Shown here: one piece after another, positions 53,085 through 63,449 of the stretch
Layout of the letters: each line of letters opens with the position of its first letter
Numbering within the stretch: position 1 is the stretch's first letter
Assembly (NCBI GenBank): GCA_963530615.1
Contig: CAUSDX010000002.1
Span: forward strand, 62,001-126,000
From: JABCPE02 sp963530615
GTDB lineage: Bacteria; Bacteroidota; Bacteroidia; Flavobacteriales; Weeksellaceae
DNA length: 64,000 nt
Reading direction: 5' to 3'
Position numbers and translations under genes: made by a program
Notes under the pieces: model-generated
The model's input: only the letters and a program-made list of their open reading frames with translations
Told to the model about the DNA's origin: nothing
Databases searched by the model: none

Positions 53085-55211
53085 TTAAAATATTAAAGTC
53101 ATGGCTATTCTTTTTCTCTGCTCATCTATTTCTATTACTTTTGCGTGGATTTGTTGATGAATTTTTACAACATCATTTACATCATTCACAAAGCCATCTT
53201 TGAGTTGAGAAATGTGAATAAGCCCACTTTCTTTAATTCCTAAATCAACAAAACATCCAAAGGCGGTTATATTGTTCACGATACATGGTAAAATCATACC
53301 TACCTTCACATCTGTAAAATTTTTAATATTAGGGTCAAATTCAAATACTTTAGCGGATTTTCTTGGGTCAAGTCCTGGCTTCAAAAGTTCTTTAATAATA
53401 TCTTGAATCCCTAAAATTCCAATATTTTCGGAAATATAATCTTCGGGATTTATTTTCTTGATTTTTTCTTCATTAGCAATGAGTTCTAAGGTGCTGATGC
53501 CTAAATCTTTTGCCATTTTTTCTACAATTTCATAACTTTCAGGATGTACAGCGGAGTTGTCTAGTGGATTTTCGCTGTCTTTTATTCGGATAAAAGCAGC
53601 GGCTTGTTGGAATGCTTTTTCCCCTAAACGCGGAACTTTTTTGATTTGATTTCTATTTTGAAAAGCCCCATTTTCGGTACGATAATTTACGATGTTTTCT
53701 GCTAATTTTTCACCAATTCCAGAAACATAACTTAATAGAGAAACACTTGCTGTATTAATATTTATTCCTACTGAATTTACGCATTTTATTACAGTGTTGT
53801 CCAATTCTTCTTTGAGTAAAGTTTGGTCTACATCGTGCTGATATTGTCCCACTCCGATGCTTTTAGGGTCTATTTTTACTAATTCTGCCAAGGGGTCGGC
53901 CAGTCTTCGCCCAATAGAAACGGCACCACGAACCGTAATGTCATAGTTAGGAAATTCCTCTCGTGCTATTTTACTGGCAGAATAGACAGAGGCTCCTGCT
54001 TCGGATACAACGAAGACTTGTATTGGTCGGTCAAAGTGGATTTTTTTGATGAAATTTTCTGTTTCTCGTGATGCCGTGCCATTCCCGATAGATATTGCCT
54101 CTATTTGATAGGCATTGACCATGGAGCGTATTTTTTTTATCGCTGTGGCAGTTTCATTTTGTGGAGCGTGAGGGTAAATAGTCTCATTGTGAAGTAAATC
54201 TCCTTTTTCATCTAAGCAAACTATTTTACAACCTGTTTTATACCCAGGGTCAATGGCTAAAATTCTTTTCTCCCCTAAAGGTGCAGCAAGGAGTAATTGG
54301 TTCAAATTTTCTGCAAAAATAGCAATGGCTTTTTCATCGGCTTTTGTTTTGGCATCTTGCAAGGTTTCATTTGAAATGGAAGGCTCTAAAAGTCTTTTAT
54401 AAGCGTCCTCAATTGCAAGGGAAATTTGTAGTGAAGAGGGGTGGTTGTTTTTAATCAAGTTACTTTCTATAAAGTGAATGACTTCTTCTCTATCAATATC
54501 AATGCTGATTTTAATAAAACCTTCTGATTCCGCACGAAGCATTGCTAATAAACGATGAGAGGGGATTTTGCTTAAATTTTCGCTCCAATCAAAATATTGA
54601 GAGAATTTTAGAGCCTCTTCTTCCTCCTTTTTAGATTTAATGACTTTTGAAGAGATTATTGCTTTTCGTTGAAAAATTTTACGAATATTTTTTCGGATAT
54701 AGAGGTTTTCATTAATCCATTCTGCAATGATGTCTCTCGCTCCTTGTAGAGCTTCTTTTGGGGTTTTTATTTGGTCAGATAAATATTTTTCAGCCAAGAT
54801 TTCTGTATCAGAAGCGGTATTTTGAGCCATAATGATTTTCGCTAAAGGTTCTAAACCCTTTTCACGAGCAGAATCGGCTTTAGTTTTTCTTCGTTTTTTA
54901 AAGGGAAGATAAAAATCTTCAATTTCTTGTAAATTAAAACTTTGATTTATTTTTTGCTGAAGTTCAGGCGTGAGAGCCTTTTGCTCTTCTATGGATTTTA
55001 AAATGCTTTCTTTCCTTTTGGTGATTTCATCAAAAATTTTTGCTGTTTTTGAGATTTGTTCTATCTGAACTTCGCTGAGGTTTCCCGTTTGATCTTTTCT
55101 ATATCGAGCAATGAATGGAATCGTAGCATCTTCTGAGAGAAGTTGTAAAACAGTTTTGATGCGTTGTTCAGTGATAAGGCATCGTTGGTTGATGAATTGT
55201 ATTTTGTCCAT
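53085..55211 (-). CDS. RNA-binding transcription accessory protein Tex
   Basis: 708 aa. Tex family: N-terminal helical domain (IPFIARYRKDQTGNLSEVQIEQ), YqgF-like fold (RILAIDPGYKTGCKIVC, ISIGNGTASRETENF), helix-hairpin-helix region (LLSYVSGIGEKLAENIV) and a C-terminal S1 domain (VGMILPCIVNNITAFGCFVD). Nucleic-acid binding factor in transcription. Monocistronic, divergent from cysS. Confidence 0.94.
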   Translation of the reverse strand: MDKIQFINQRCLITEQRIKTVLQLLSEDATIPFIARYRKDQTGNLSEVQIEQISKTAKIFDEITKRKESILKSIEEQKALTPELQQKINQSFNLQEIEDFYLPFKKRRKTKADSAREKGLEPLAKIIMAQNTASDTEILAEKYLSDQIKTPKEALQGARDIIAEWINENLYIRKNIRKIFQRKAIISSKVIKSKKEEEEALKFSQYFDWSENLSKIPSHRLLAMLRAESEGFIKISIDIDREEVIHFIESNLIKNNHPSSLQISLAIEDAYKRLLEPSISNETLQDAKTKADEKAIAIFAENLNQLLLAAPLGEKRILAIDPGYKTGCKIVCLDEKGDLLHNETIYPHAPQNETATAIKKIRSMVNAYQIEAISIGNGTASRETENFIKKIHFDRPIQVFVVSEAGASVYSASKIAREEFPNYDITVRGAVSIGRRLADPLAELVKIDPKSIGVGQYQHDVDQTLLKEELDNTVIKCVNSVGININTASVSLLSYVSGIGEKLAENIVNYRTENGAFQNRNQIKKVPRLGEKAFQQAAAFIRIKDSENPLDNSAVHPESYEIVEKMAKDLGISTLELIANEEKIKKINPEDYISENIGILGIQDIIKELLKPGLDPRKSAKVFEFDPNIKNFTDVKVGMILPCIVNNITAFGCFVDLGIKESGLIHISQLKDGFVNDVNDVVKIHQQIHAKVIEIDEQRKRIAMTLIF

Positions 55212-55293
55212 GTTATTTTAATAAAAAGAGCAATATAAAGAATAAAATTTAACTAAATTGTAAAAAATCCATATTTTTAATGAAAAAAATAAT

Positions 55294-55301
55294 TATTTTT
55301 G
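55294..55301 (+). promoter_or_regulatory. possible -7 box of cysS
   Basis: TATTTTTG, 22 bp upstream of the ATG at 55323; AT-rich context limits confidence. Confidence 0.45.
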
Positions 55302-55322
55302 TAGATTGAATGTAATATTAAG

Positions 55323-56807
55323 ATGTCGTATCAATTAAAAATATATAATTCTCTTTCAGGAGAAAAGGAAGTATTCAGACCTATTACAGAGGGGAATGTA
55401 GGCATGTATGTTTGTGGACCTACGGTGTATAGCAATGTGCATTTAGGTAATGTGCGAACTTTCATGTCGTTTGATTTTGTGTTTAGGACACTTCAGTTTT
55501 TAGGGTATAAAGTGCGTTATGTGAGAAATATTACTGATGCAGGGCATTTGACAGATGATGGTAATGTTGATAATGACCGTTTTGTAAAGCAGTCTCGATT
55601 GGAAAAGTTAGAACCAATGGAGGTGGTACAAAAGTATACGGTTGATTTCCATAAAGTGCTGGATTTATTTAATTTGTTGCCACCAACAATAGAGCCAACC
55701 GCCACAGGACATATTTTAGAACAGATAGAATTGACCCAAAAACTCATTGATAAAGGATTGGCATATGAAAGCAACGGTTCGGTATATTTTGATGTCTTGG
55801 CTTATAATGAAAAAGGACTGAAATATGGCGAACTTTCTAACAGAAACATAGAGGAACTTTTTGCGAATACTCGTGATTTAGATGGACAAGGTGAAAAGAA
55901 AAATGCTCCAGATTTTGCACTTTGGAAAAAAGCATCTCCTGCACATATTATGAGATGGAATTCGCCTTGGGGAGAGGGATTTCCTGGTTGGCATATAGAA
56001 TGTACAGCTATGAGTACAAAATATTTAGGAGATAAGTTTGATATTCATGGAGGAGGAATGGACTTGAAATTCCCTCATCATGAGTGTGAAGTAGCACAAG
56101 GAAAAGGAGTGAATGGTGTATCTCCTGTGAATTATTGGATGCATGCCAATATGCTTACCATGAATGGACAAAGAATGAGTAAATCAACAGGGAATTATAT
56201 CTTGCCGATGCAACTTGTTTCTGGGAATAATGATTTCTTTGAAAAGCCATTCCATCCGAGTGTCGTGAGATTTTGTTTTTTACAAGCTCATTACAGAAGT
56301 GTTTTGGATATTTCTAATGATGCAATGGTAGCGAGTGAAAAAGGTTTTTATAGACTAATGGAGGCAGTGAAAATTGTGAATAATTTAGAAATTGAAAATC
56401 ACGAGCAAGTAGCTGAAAGTCAATCAAAATTGAAAGAATGGAAAGACAAATGCTATCAAGCCTTGACAGATGATTTTAATAGTCCGATTTTAATTTCTCA
56501 CCTTTTTGAAGCGGTAAAATGGATTTTCCAAATCAAAGAAGGTGATGAAAAAATATCAGTAAATGAATTGGAAGAATTAAAAACTGTGCTCAATGCCTTG
56601 GTTTTTGATGTTTTAGGATTAGAATCAATAGAAGAAAACGGAGGTGGTGAAAAGCTAGATGAAGCGATGAAGGTTTTGATAGATTTAAGAAATCAAGCTA
56701 GAAAGGCGAAAAACTTTGAACTTTCGGATCAAATCAGAGATAAACTTTTAGAGCAAGGAATAGAGTTAAAAGATGGAAAAGAAGGAACGATTTATACATT
56801 AAAATAA
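55323..56807 (+). CDS. cysS: cysteinyl-tRNA synthetase
   Basis: 494 aa. Class I core: zinc Cys in MYVCGPTVYS, HIGH-type VHLGNVRTF, zinc region CTAMSTKYLG with HHECEVAQ, and KMSKS-type RMSKSTGNY. C-terminal anticodon-binding DALR domain. Charges tRNA-Cys. Followed after 12 bp by a cupin gene on the same strand. Confidence 0.96.
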   Translation: MSYQLKIYNSLSGEKEVFRPITEGNVGMYVCGPTVYSNVHLGNVRTFMSFDFVFRTLQFLGYKVRYVRNITDAGHLTDDGNVDNDRFVKQSRLEKLEPMEVVQKYTVDFHKVLDLFNLLPPTIEPTATGHILEQIELTQKLIDKGLAYESNGSVYFDVLAYNEKGLKYGELSNRNIEELFANTRDLDGQGEKKNAPDFALWKKASPAHIMRWNSPWGEGFPGWHIECTAMSTKYLGDKFDIHGGGMDLKFPHHECEVAQGKGVNGVSPVNYWMHANMLTMNGQRMSKSTGNYILPMQLVSGNNDFFEKPFHPSVVRFCFLQAHYRSVLDISNDAMVASEKGFYRLMEAVKIVNNLEIENHEQVAESQSKLKEWKDKCYQALTDDFNSPILISHLFEAVKWIFQIKEGDEKISVNELEELKTVLNALVFDVLGLESIEENGGGEKLDEAMKVLIDLRNQARKAKNFELSDQIRDKLLEQGIELKDGKEGTIYTLK

Positions 56808-56819
56808 AAATTAGAAATT

Positions 56820-57167
56820 ATGTTAGAGATAGGAGAGAGACCTTGGGGGAAATATTATGTTTTAGAGGATGAAGCGAATTATAAATTAAAAAGAATAGAA
56901 GTAAATGCGGGACATCGTTTGTCTTACCAATATCATCATTATAGACAAGAGTTTTGGACAGTGGTGCAAGGTGAAGCGGTAGTGGTATTAGATGAGGTGG
57001 AGCATGTGGTAAAATACGGCGAGAGCATCTTTATCCCATTAGGGGCAAAACATAGAATAGAAAACAGAAGTTCAGAACTTTTGGTTTTTATAGAAGTGCA
57101 AACGGGAACTTATTTCGGTGAAGATGATATTGTGAGAATAGAAGATGATTATTCTCGAGATAAATGA
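56820..57167 (+). CDS. single-domain cupin, mannose-6-phosphate isomerase type II-like
   Basis: 115 aa. One cupin_2 barrel: RPWGKYYVLEDEANYKLKRI, then GHRLSYQYHHYRQEFWTVVQG with the His ligands and GESIFIPLGAKHRIEN. The WGxY motif and layout match the C-terminal isomerase domain of bifunctional ManC/PMI proteins, here stand-alone. Likely interconverts mannose- and fructose-6-phosphate or serves sugar nucleotide synthesis for the adjacent glycosyltransferases. Convergent with the GT operon. Confidence 0.8.
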   Translation: MLEIGERPWGKYYVLEDEANYKLKRIEVNAGHRLSYQYHHYRQEFWTVVQGEAVVVLDEVEHVVKYGESIFIPLGAKHRIENRSSELLVFIEVQTGTYFGEDDIVRIEDDYSRDK

Positions 57168-57174
57168 AAAAAGT

Positions 57175-57205
57175 AAGTCAAGGATTTTTTCCTTGACTTT
57201 TTTAT
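57175..57205. terminator. bidirectional intrinsic terminator
   Basis: AAGTCAAGG (57176-57184) pairs with CCTTGACTT (57192-57200), T-rich on both strands. Separates the cysS unit from the end of the glycosyltransferase operon. Confidence 0.88.
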
Positions 57206-58383
57206 GATAATAATTCTGAAAAGAACCTTTTTTCAGAATTTAGATTATGGTTCTTTGAGAAGAAGTTGAACGCCTCTTTTTGATAATTTTCATAAATAGT
57301 ATCACCTTCTAAAAGAGTGTGTATTGCATGGGCAAAACCTTCAGCGGTATTCGCTACCCAGCAGCCGTTGTTTGTTTTATTGACCAATCCATCTACGCCT
57401 CTTTCATTAGTAACGATGGGTATATTATAAGAAAGAGATTCCAAAACTTTTATTTTAATGCCTGTTCCGCTGAGCATAGGACAAATGGTTAATTTAGTCT
57501 TTTGATAAATTTCCGAAAGAGAATTTACTTCTCCATGTAGAATTACATTATCGGGGTGATTTTTAATTTTTGTACAAATTTTGCCAATAATATGTATTTT
57601 ATATTTTGGGTTGAGGATAGGTACTACATTTTGTAAAAACCAATGAATGCTTCGCACATTGTGAAAATTATCACTCGCTACATAGACAATATCGTAGGTG
57701 TAATTTTCCTTTTTTAGCAGGGGATATTGCTGAAAAGCGATAGGGAGATGCACTACTTTTTTATCACTAAATTGTTCAAAAATATATTTTTCTTCTGAAG
57801 AAAATGTCCATATCTCATCAAAAAGGTTAATGATTTCCATTTCGGATTGAAAATAGTAACCGATTTTATCTTTTTCATCTCTTCGCTGAGCGGTGAGAAA
57901 ATCGTGGGTGTCTAAGATTAAGTGAGTTGGATATTTAACTTCTTTTGCCAATTTTCCCCAAAGAGCATAACTGATAATGATTTTGTCATATTTTTTAGCA
58001 TTGACTAATTTTCGGAACTGCCTGATGAAATAAGGAGTGAAAAAATCATTCAGTGGTTTTTTAGAAAAAAGCCGAATGATTTTCGGAAGAATGTTAGGGA
58101 TTTTATATTCCCATAATGTTTCCCAAAAGGATTTGTTCTCTATTTTTCTGTTAATTAAAAATAGATTGATATTAGGAAATTGTTCCTTAAATTTTGCAAT
58201 AGAATTTTCAGACCAATGATACCACCATCCTTCTACGGAGATGAAATCTACTTCGTAGTTTTTAGCTTCATTAAGGTAGCTTAGCATTTGCTTAAAACGA
58301 GTGATATTCCCTGCGGCGGTATCCATTGGGCAGTCAGGGGCAAAGTATAGGACTCTTTTTATTTTTGTATAATTTCTTTCCAT
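57202..58383 (-). CDS. glycosyltransferase family 4-like (GT-B)
   Basis: 393 aa. GT-B fold with C-terminal Glycos_transf_1 features: KIHIIGKICTKI, LHGEVNSLSEIYQKTKLTIC, CPMLSGTGIKIKVLESLSYN and TNERGVDGL, as in other GT4/GT1 enzymes; N-terminal domain RVLYFAPDCPMDTAAG. Last gene of the GT operon; its start overlaps the upstream GT gene by 25 bp. Donor and acceptor unknown. Confidence 0.88.
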   Translation of the reverse strand: MERNYTKIKRVLYFAPDCPMDTAAGNITRFKQMLSYLNEAKNYEVDFISVEGWWYHWSENSIAKFKEQFPNINLFLINRKIENKSFWETLWEYKIPNILPKIIRLFSKKPLNDFFTPYFIRQFRKLVNAKKYDKIIISYALWGKLAKEVKYPTHLILDTHDFLTAQRRDEKDKIGYYFQSEMEIINLFDEIWTFSSEEKYIFEQFSDKKVVHLPIAFQQYPLLKKENYTYDIVYVASDNFHNVRSIHWFLQNVVPILNPKYKIHIIGKICTKIKNHPDNVILHGEVNSLSEIYQKTKLTICPMLSGTGIKIKVLESLSYNIPIVTNERGVDGLVNKTNNGCWVANTAEGFAHAIHTLLEGDTIYENYQKEAFNFFSKNHNLNSEKRFFSELLS

Positions 58384-59570
58384 ATTTGTAAATAACGATT
58401 TACTACCTTATCCCAAGAGAATTTTTGGGCTTGGATTAGGGATTTTTCAGAAAGTGATTTTCTTAAATTTTCATCATTATAGAGATTAAGCATGGTTTGT
58501 ATTAGGGCTTCTTCATCTTTGGCATTGAGTAGTATTCCTGCATCGCCTACCACTTCTGGAAGAGAAGAATTATCAGATACTACGACAGGGATACCGCATT
58601 GCATCGCCTCCAAAGGTGGAAGTCCAAAGCCTTCATACAGAGTCATGTAATAAAATGCTAGAGCATTGCTATAAACAGATGCTAAATCTTCATTAGGGAT
58701 AAAATCGGTGAAAATAATTCTATCTTTTAGCTCTCCAGCATTGTCATGTTCTTCAAAGATTTTATCAAAAAGCCAACCTTTTTTACCTGCTAAAACCAAG
58801 TAAAGATCATCTATTTTGTTTTCTTTTATCATTTTGATGAAGCATCTGATCAAATGGTCTATATTTTTTCTCGGTTCTAAAGTGCTTAGACTAAGAAAAT
58901 ATTTGTCAGGTAACTGATATTTTTCTTTTATTTTTTTTAATTTTTCAGAATCCTTGCATGGATAAAAAAACTCTTGTGATGCCGCCAATGGACAGACATG
59001 AATGTTTTCAGGATTGATGTGCGGTGCATAATGTAAAAAATCTTTTTTAGTATGCTCCGAAACCGCAATAATAGTGGTAGAGTCATCTATGCTACTGAAT
59101 ATATCCTTCATCAGAGATACATCAATATTATTAAAGATAAAAGGAATGGTATCATGTATGGTAATGACTTTTTTGATGTGCTTTTTCTCTCGGATATGCT
59201 TTGGGATAGGATAAAAAACAGAATAATAAATATCTGCACTATCTAAAACACTTTCCACAGGAGTAGTGGAGTAATCATATATTTTGTATTTTTTATACAG
59301 ATATTTGAAAAGTTTTTCTTTCCTGAAAGGCAGATAGCGGAGTTTTCGTTCATTAGCTTTTGGGAGAAGAGGATAATTATTCCCCATCAAATAATTTTCT
59401 ACATTTTTGTTGGTGATAGGATAATTCGCATACCCAAAAACAGAGTAAAAAAGCTCCACCTCGTCCTTTTTTACCATACGCTTAAAGATTTCATCACAGA
59501 CACGATAAATTCCTGCCTCAATAGTTTTATACATGAAACCATTAAAGCTTAAATCATAAATCACTCTCAT
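58359..59570 (-). CDS. glycosyltransferase family 4-like (GT-B)
   Basis: 403 aa from the ATG at 59570, which shares its A with the upstream stop (TAATG); two in-frame codons (ATG at 59576, GTA-start context) are alternatives. C-terminal GT1 domain: LSLSTLEPRKNIDHLI, LVLAGKKGWLFD, GFGLPPLEAMQCGIPVVVS, PEVVGDAGILLNAKDEEA. Typical mannosyl-/rhamnosyl-transferase type. Part of the overlapping operon. Confidence 0.9.
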   Translation of the reverse strand: MRVIYDLSFNGFMYKTIEAGIYRVCDEIFKRMVKKDEVELFYSVFGYANYPITNKNVENYLMGNNYPLLPKANERKLRYLPFRKEKLFKYLYKKYKIYDYSTTPVESVLDSADIYYSVFYPIPKHIREKKHIKKVITIHDTIPFIFNNIDVSLMKDIFSSIDDSTTIIAVSEHTKKDFLHYAPHINPENIHVCPLAASQEFFYPCKDSEKLKKIKEKYQLPDKYFLSLSTLEPRKNIDHLIRCFIKMIKENKIDDLYLVLAGKKGWLFDKIFEEHDNAGELKDRIIFTDFIPNEDLASVYSNALAFYYMTLYEGFGLPPLEAMQCGIPVVVSDNSSLPEVVGDAGILLNAKDEEALIQTMLNLYNDENLRKSLSEKSLIQAQKFSWDKVVNRYLQIWKEIIQK

Positions 59571-60397
59571 TACCATTTTGTTTTTCTGTGATACCATTTT
59601 TGCTGTTTCATCCAGTTTGATTGCATTACGATTCCTAAATAATTTTCTTTAATAGAATCTATGGTATGTCCTTCTTTTACAAAATCTTGATATTGTTTTT
59701 TGTAATGAAAAACCTTGAATAAAGGCTCTTTTGGGAAAAGAGGAATTTCTCGGGAATACAATAGCCACTCGCCGTACCAAGTAAATTCACTTGGGAATTT
59801 ACTGATTAACTCTGGATAGTCAATGTTATTTTTCTTTAAGAAAGATTCTTCAAAAGATTTCCAAACTTTACAAGACCAAATCGTGGGGCTTGGGCCGTAA
59901 TCATAGCAAATGCCCTTTCTGCCGAGTTGGGACATGATTTTTCTGCTGATTTGTTCAAAATAATCTTTTGGGCAATTCTTGAAATGCTTTCTATTGATGC
60001 TCAGCCATGAAAAGAGTTCTTTCTGCTGATGGATAATCGTGTAAGGAATATCATCTTCCACGATAAAATCATTTATAAAAAAATCTTTGATGAAGAAAGA
60101 GTCAGAGTCTAAACAGACATAGTTTTCGGTAATATCTAATCTGTGAAGTTGAGATTTTACGATTTGCTGATATTGCCAAGGGTCTTTTATATCGCATTTT
60201 ATGATGTCGCTATCTTTGATAATATTTGCCTTCTCGGTAGAAAATCTTTCTTGAAACAAGGAAAAATCTTCATCATTCACCGAGATGATGACTGGGATTT
60301 CATCTTTGTTAAATCTCTGTATAGATTGCAAAAGTTTTTCACAAGCATTTATATCTTGTGAATATGTTTTTATAAAGAGTGCTATTTTATATTTCAT
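59570..60397 (-). CDS. DUF6492-family glycosyltransferase-like protein
   Basis: 275 aa. Starts YKIALFIKTYSQDINACEKLL; CLDSDSFFIKDF is a DxD-type motif of a GT-A fold. This length and pattern match DUF6492 proteins found in polysaccharide loci. Catalytic activity probable (GT-A), not proven. Stop codon overlaps the next gene by one base. Confidence 0.75.
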   Translation of the reverse strand: MKYKIALFIKTYSQDINACEKLLQSIQRFNKDEIPVIISVNDEDFSLFQERFSTEKANIIKDSDIIKCDIKDPWQYQQIVKSQLHRLDITENYVCLDSDSFFIKDFFINDFIVEDDIPYTIIHQQKELFSWLSINRKHFKNCPKDYFEQISRKIMSQLGRKGICYDYGPSPTIWSCKVWKSFEESFLKKNNIDYPELISKFPSEFTWYGEWLLYSREIPLFPKEPLFKVFHYKKQYQDFVKEGHTIDSIKENYLGIVMQSNWMKQQKWYHRKTKW

Positions 60398-60427
60398 ATT
60401 TTTGGTTAAATTAGTTTTATCATAAAA

Positions 60428-62473
60428 TTAAGAAGATTGATTGGTGAGACTCTCTATCTTTTCTATTTGGTTTTCAAGGTTTTTTAATGAAAATGGGAAA
60501 AGACTCTCTTCCGAAAAACTTTGTAATTTACCCCAAAGATTTTCATCGTGATAAAGCGTTAAAATGGCCTTAGCAAAATTCTCTTTATTGTCGGCAATAA
60601 GGGCGTTTCTGTTGTTTTCTAATCGCATGCCTTCAGCTCCTATACCGCTTGTAACTACCGGCAAGAAATATTCAAATGCCTGTCCAATTTTTCCTTTTAC
60701 TCCTGCTCCGTAGCGGAGAGGTGCGACCATTATTTTGCTTTTTAGAAGGAATTCTTCCATATCAGGCACATATCCGTGAAATGTAATCATTGGGTGCTGT
60801 AAAGCATGATGATCTATGGTATCTTTAAGATTCCCAACAATATCCACTCCGATGGAATTGTCTTTTTGCCAAACAATAGGCATAATGTCCTTGATGAGAT
60901 AATGAACGGCATCGATATTAGGAGGGTGGATAGAGCCTACGAAGAGTATATTTTTTCTTTCATAGAATGTAGGGACTTCTGCTATGTTTTTTTTAGGGTA
61001 ATGTATATTAGAGATGGTCAGAAGCTTGTCTTTATTGGCGAATTTCTGCATATATTCTTCTTCATCTTTTGAAACGGTGATGATTAAATCCGCTTTTTTA
61101 GAAGCTTTTTTCTCTAAATATAAAAACTTATAGAAGTTCTTTTTATTAGAAAATCTGTTGGGTTCTAATTGCATCGCTCGTTGATACCTTAGATGATGAA
61201 TATCCACCATATCATAAATGGCATATGTATCAGGATTCGCAAGACGAGCCCTTTGTAAATTGTCATTGAAGATTTTAACGGCGTAGAACCAACTAATAGG
61301 CCTTACTAATTTTAATCTTTTCAAAAACCAAAATCTGTCTTCGTAGATTTTATGTTCATAATAAACACACACGCCCAACCTTTGAAAATACTCATTGTAT
61401 TCAAAGTCTATTTTATTTTTATGGGCAATAATCGCAACGAAATACCCTTTTCGTTTATAGGCTTTGGTGATTCCTGTTAATCGCAATTCACCTGAATTTT
61501 TATCATATTCAGGAACCATTCCGTTATAAAAAACAATGCTTTTATTTTGATTAAGTTCTAAAATTCTTGATTGTTTTTTCTCGGCTTGTATTTTACCTAT
61601 TTCTTCTTTCCATTTTTGTCGGAATAAAGAGTGGTTTTTATCAAAAAGTTCTCTTTTTGTATTAGTTTCATTTTTAGAGTTGTACGAAACTCCATCAAAA
61701 TGAATGATTTTTGAAAAAGGCGTATAATAAATATCCTTTCCCTGCTTATATTTTAATTGGAAACATAAATCTGTCTCCTCAAAATAAGCGGGAGCAAATT
61801 GCTCATCAAAAAGATTAAATTCTTCCGCATCGCTTTTCTTTTTGAAGAGTAGGCTACACCCCGAGCAATAATCCACTTTGTAGATGTAATTAAATTCAGG
61901 ATAATAAGCCTTTTTTTTACTTACATGAGAAATTTCGCCTCCTTTCATGCATACAGACCCCGCTTCTTGAAGGCTTCCATCGGCATTTAATAGCATAGAG
62001 CCTACTGCACCTACATTAGGGAAATTATCAAAAACAAAAAGAAGTTCATCAAGAAAACCATTCTTTACAATCGTATCGTTATTCAAGAGATAAACATATT
62101 CTCCTCTTGCTTGGAGAATGGCTTTATTTACGCTTTTTAGAAAGCCTAAATTCTCTTCATTATGGATAATTCTAATGTTTTCTACGGAAGAAAAATCAGG
62201 GTTTTCTGTGCTTTTATCATTGACTAAGATAATCTCAAAACTCGTTTTCGGAAGATTTTTCCAAATAGAATGAAGGCAATTCCATGTATAAATTTCTTGA
62301 TTAAAATACGGAATGATAATACTCACCAAAGGATTCTCATGATAAGGAAAAGAGATTTTTACATCTTTATAAGAATCATTGATAGATTCTTCTATATTTT
62401 GGAATGCTCGTTCTAGTTTCTTTATCCTGCCAATTCTTCTTATATTGTATTTAAGCTCTCTCCAGATGCCCAT
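60428..62473 (-). CDS. two-domain glycosyltransferase (GT2 fused to GT4-like)
   Basis: 681 aa. Residues about 45-270: GT2 domain (PLVSIIIPYFNQEIYTWNC, LVNDKSTENPDFSSVENIRI-type strand, LLNNDTIVKNGFLDELL with the DxT/D, FEETDLCFQLKYKQGK). Residues about 315-670: GT-B domain with ENILFVGSIHPPNIDAVHY-like NILFVGSIHPPNIDAV, KIMVAPLRYGAGVKGKI, EYFLPVVTSGIGAEGM. Such fusions can add two sugars in succession. Start overlaps the upstream gene's end by 23 bp. Confidence 0.85.
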   Translation of the reverse strand: MGIWRELKYNIRRIGRIKKLERAFQNIEESINDSYKDVKISFPYHENPLVSIIIPYFNQEIYTWNCLHSIWKNLPKTSFEIILVNDKSTENPDFSSVENIRIIHNEENLGFLKSVNKAILQARGEYVYLLNNDTIVKNGFLDELLFVFDNFPNVGAVGSMLLNADGSLQEAGSVCMKGGEISHVSKKKAYYPEFNYIYKVDYCSGCSLLFKKKSDAEEFNLFDEQFAPAYFEETDLCFQLKYKQGKDIYYTPFSKIIHFDGVSYNSKNETNTKRELFDKNHSLFRQKWKEEIGKIQAEKKQSRILELNQNKSIVFYNGMVPEYDKNSGELRLTGITKAYKRKGYFVAIIAHKNKIDFEYNEYFQRLGVCVYYEHKIYEDRFWFLKRLKLVRPISWFYAVKIFNDNLQRARLANPDTYAIYDMVDIHHLRYQRAMQLEPNRFSNKKNFYKFLYLEKKASKKADLIITVSKDEEEYMQKFANKDKLLTISNIHYPKKNIAEVPTFYERKNILFVGSIHPPNIDAVHYLIKDIMPIVWQKDNSIGVDIVGNLKDTIDHHALQHPMITFHGYVPDMEEFLLKSKIMVAPLRYGAGVKGKIGQAFEYFLPVVTSGIGAEGMRLENNRNALIADNKENFAKAILTLYHDENLWGKLQSFSEESLFPFSLKNLENQIEKIESLTNQSS

Positions 62474-63449
62474 TTTGATTGTCTTTTAAGTTAAACACTT
62501 TCTTGACCCAATTTTTCAGAGTATATTCTTCATAAATCTCCTGCGGTAGAGATTGATAAGGGGTCTCAAAAAAATCTTTGGTAATATTACTAAAATCTTC
62601 ATTTAATACCAGAATATTATTCGGATGGTAGAAGTCATAGTTTTTAATACTTTCATTATCCGTAATGATTTTTTTCTCCAATGCCATTGCTTCAAATACA
62701 CGGAAGCTCAACCCAAATTGATTTTTTCTCATTAAATCTAAAATGACTTTGGAGTTTTTATAATACTGTGGCAATGCCTCGTGGCTGATTTTCTTCTTGC
62801 TGAAAGTTATCTGGTTATTCATCGTCAATGGTTTGGTTAGTTGATATTTCCAGCCTTTTTTTCCAATGACAAAGAAATCAAAAGCCAGTTTGAGTTCTTG
62901 GAATTTTTGTGAAAGAACCTTTAATTGCTCTATTCGTTTGGTGTCATATGAAGTGATGTAGAGAATATCCATGCTCGGATTTTGTTGCTCCTTCGGTAAG
63001 AAAGGCAAGTAATTGTAGTTTGTCAGTTTTTCAAATCCGTAGTTTTGAATATCTTGGTCATCAAAAGAAAAAATTTTATCAAAGAAGTGCAATTTATCCT
63101 GTGCAGGATGTCGGTCTAGATTATCATATAAAAATGTAACGAGCCGATTAGTACATTTTTTCATATGTTCTAATGTAGAATGCTCAAAGGCATCAGGGTT
63201 TAAGACGAGAATCTGGTCTTGATGTCCTAATTTATTCAGTTGCTCTATCACAAAACTTTGTCGTTTCTGATGTTTTAGATTTTTATTCAAAAATATCTTA
63301 GAAAAACAATTGATTGCCCTTTCTCCGAAATTATTGTGAGAAACACTTCCTATCCTGATATGATGGGCATCTATTCCTTTTACTTTCAAAGTATCTACAA
63401 TATGGGCATCATATCCCCAAAAATCAAAACTAATAACACTTATTTTCAT
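62451..63449 (-). CDS. glycosyltransferase, CgeB-like
   Basis: 332 aa. N-terminal ISVISFDFWGYDAHIVDTL; VLNPDAFEHSTLEHMKKCTN, DNLDRHPAQDKLHFFDKIFSF; C-terminal QFGLSFRVFEAMALEKKIITDN resembles the GT-B C-terminal domain of CgeB/glycosyl-transferase 1 enzymes. Start and the upstream stop overlap as ATGA (63449-63446). Specificity unknown. Confidence 0.78.
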   Translation of the reverse strand: MKISVISFDFWGYDAHIVDTLKVKGIDAHHIRIGSVSHNNFGERAINCFSKIFLNKNLKHQKRQSFVIEQLNKLGHQDQILVLNPDAFEHSTLEHMKKCTNRLVTFLYDNLDRHPAQDKLHFFDKIFSFDDQDIQNYGFEKLTNYNYLPFLPKEQQNPSMDILYITSYDTKRIEQLKVLSQKFQELKLAFDFFVIGKKGWKYQLTKPLTMNNQITFSKKKISHEALPQYYKNSKVILDLMRKNQFGLSFRVFEAMALEKKIITDNESIKNYDFYHPNNILVLNEDFSNITKDFFETPYQSLPQEIYEEYTLKNWVKKVFNLKDNQNGHLERA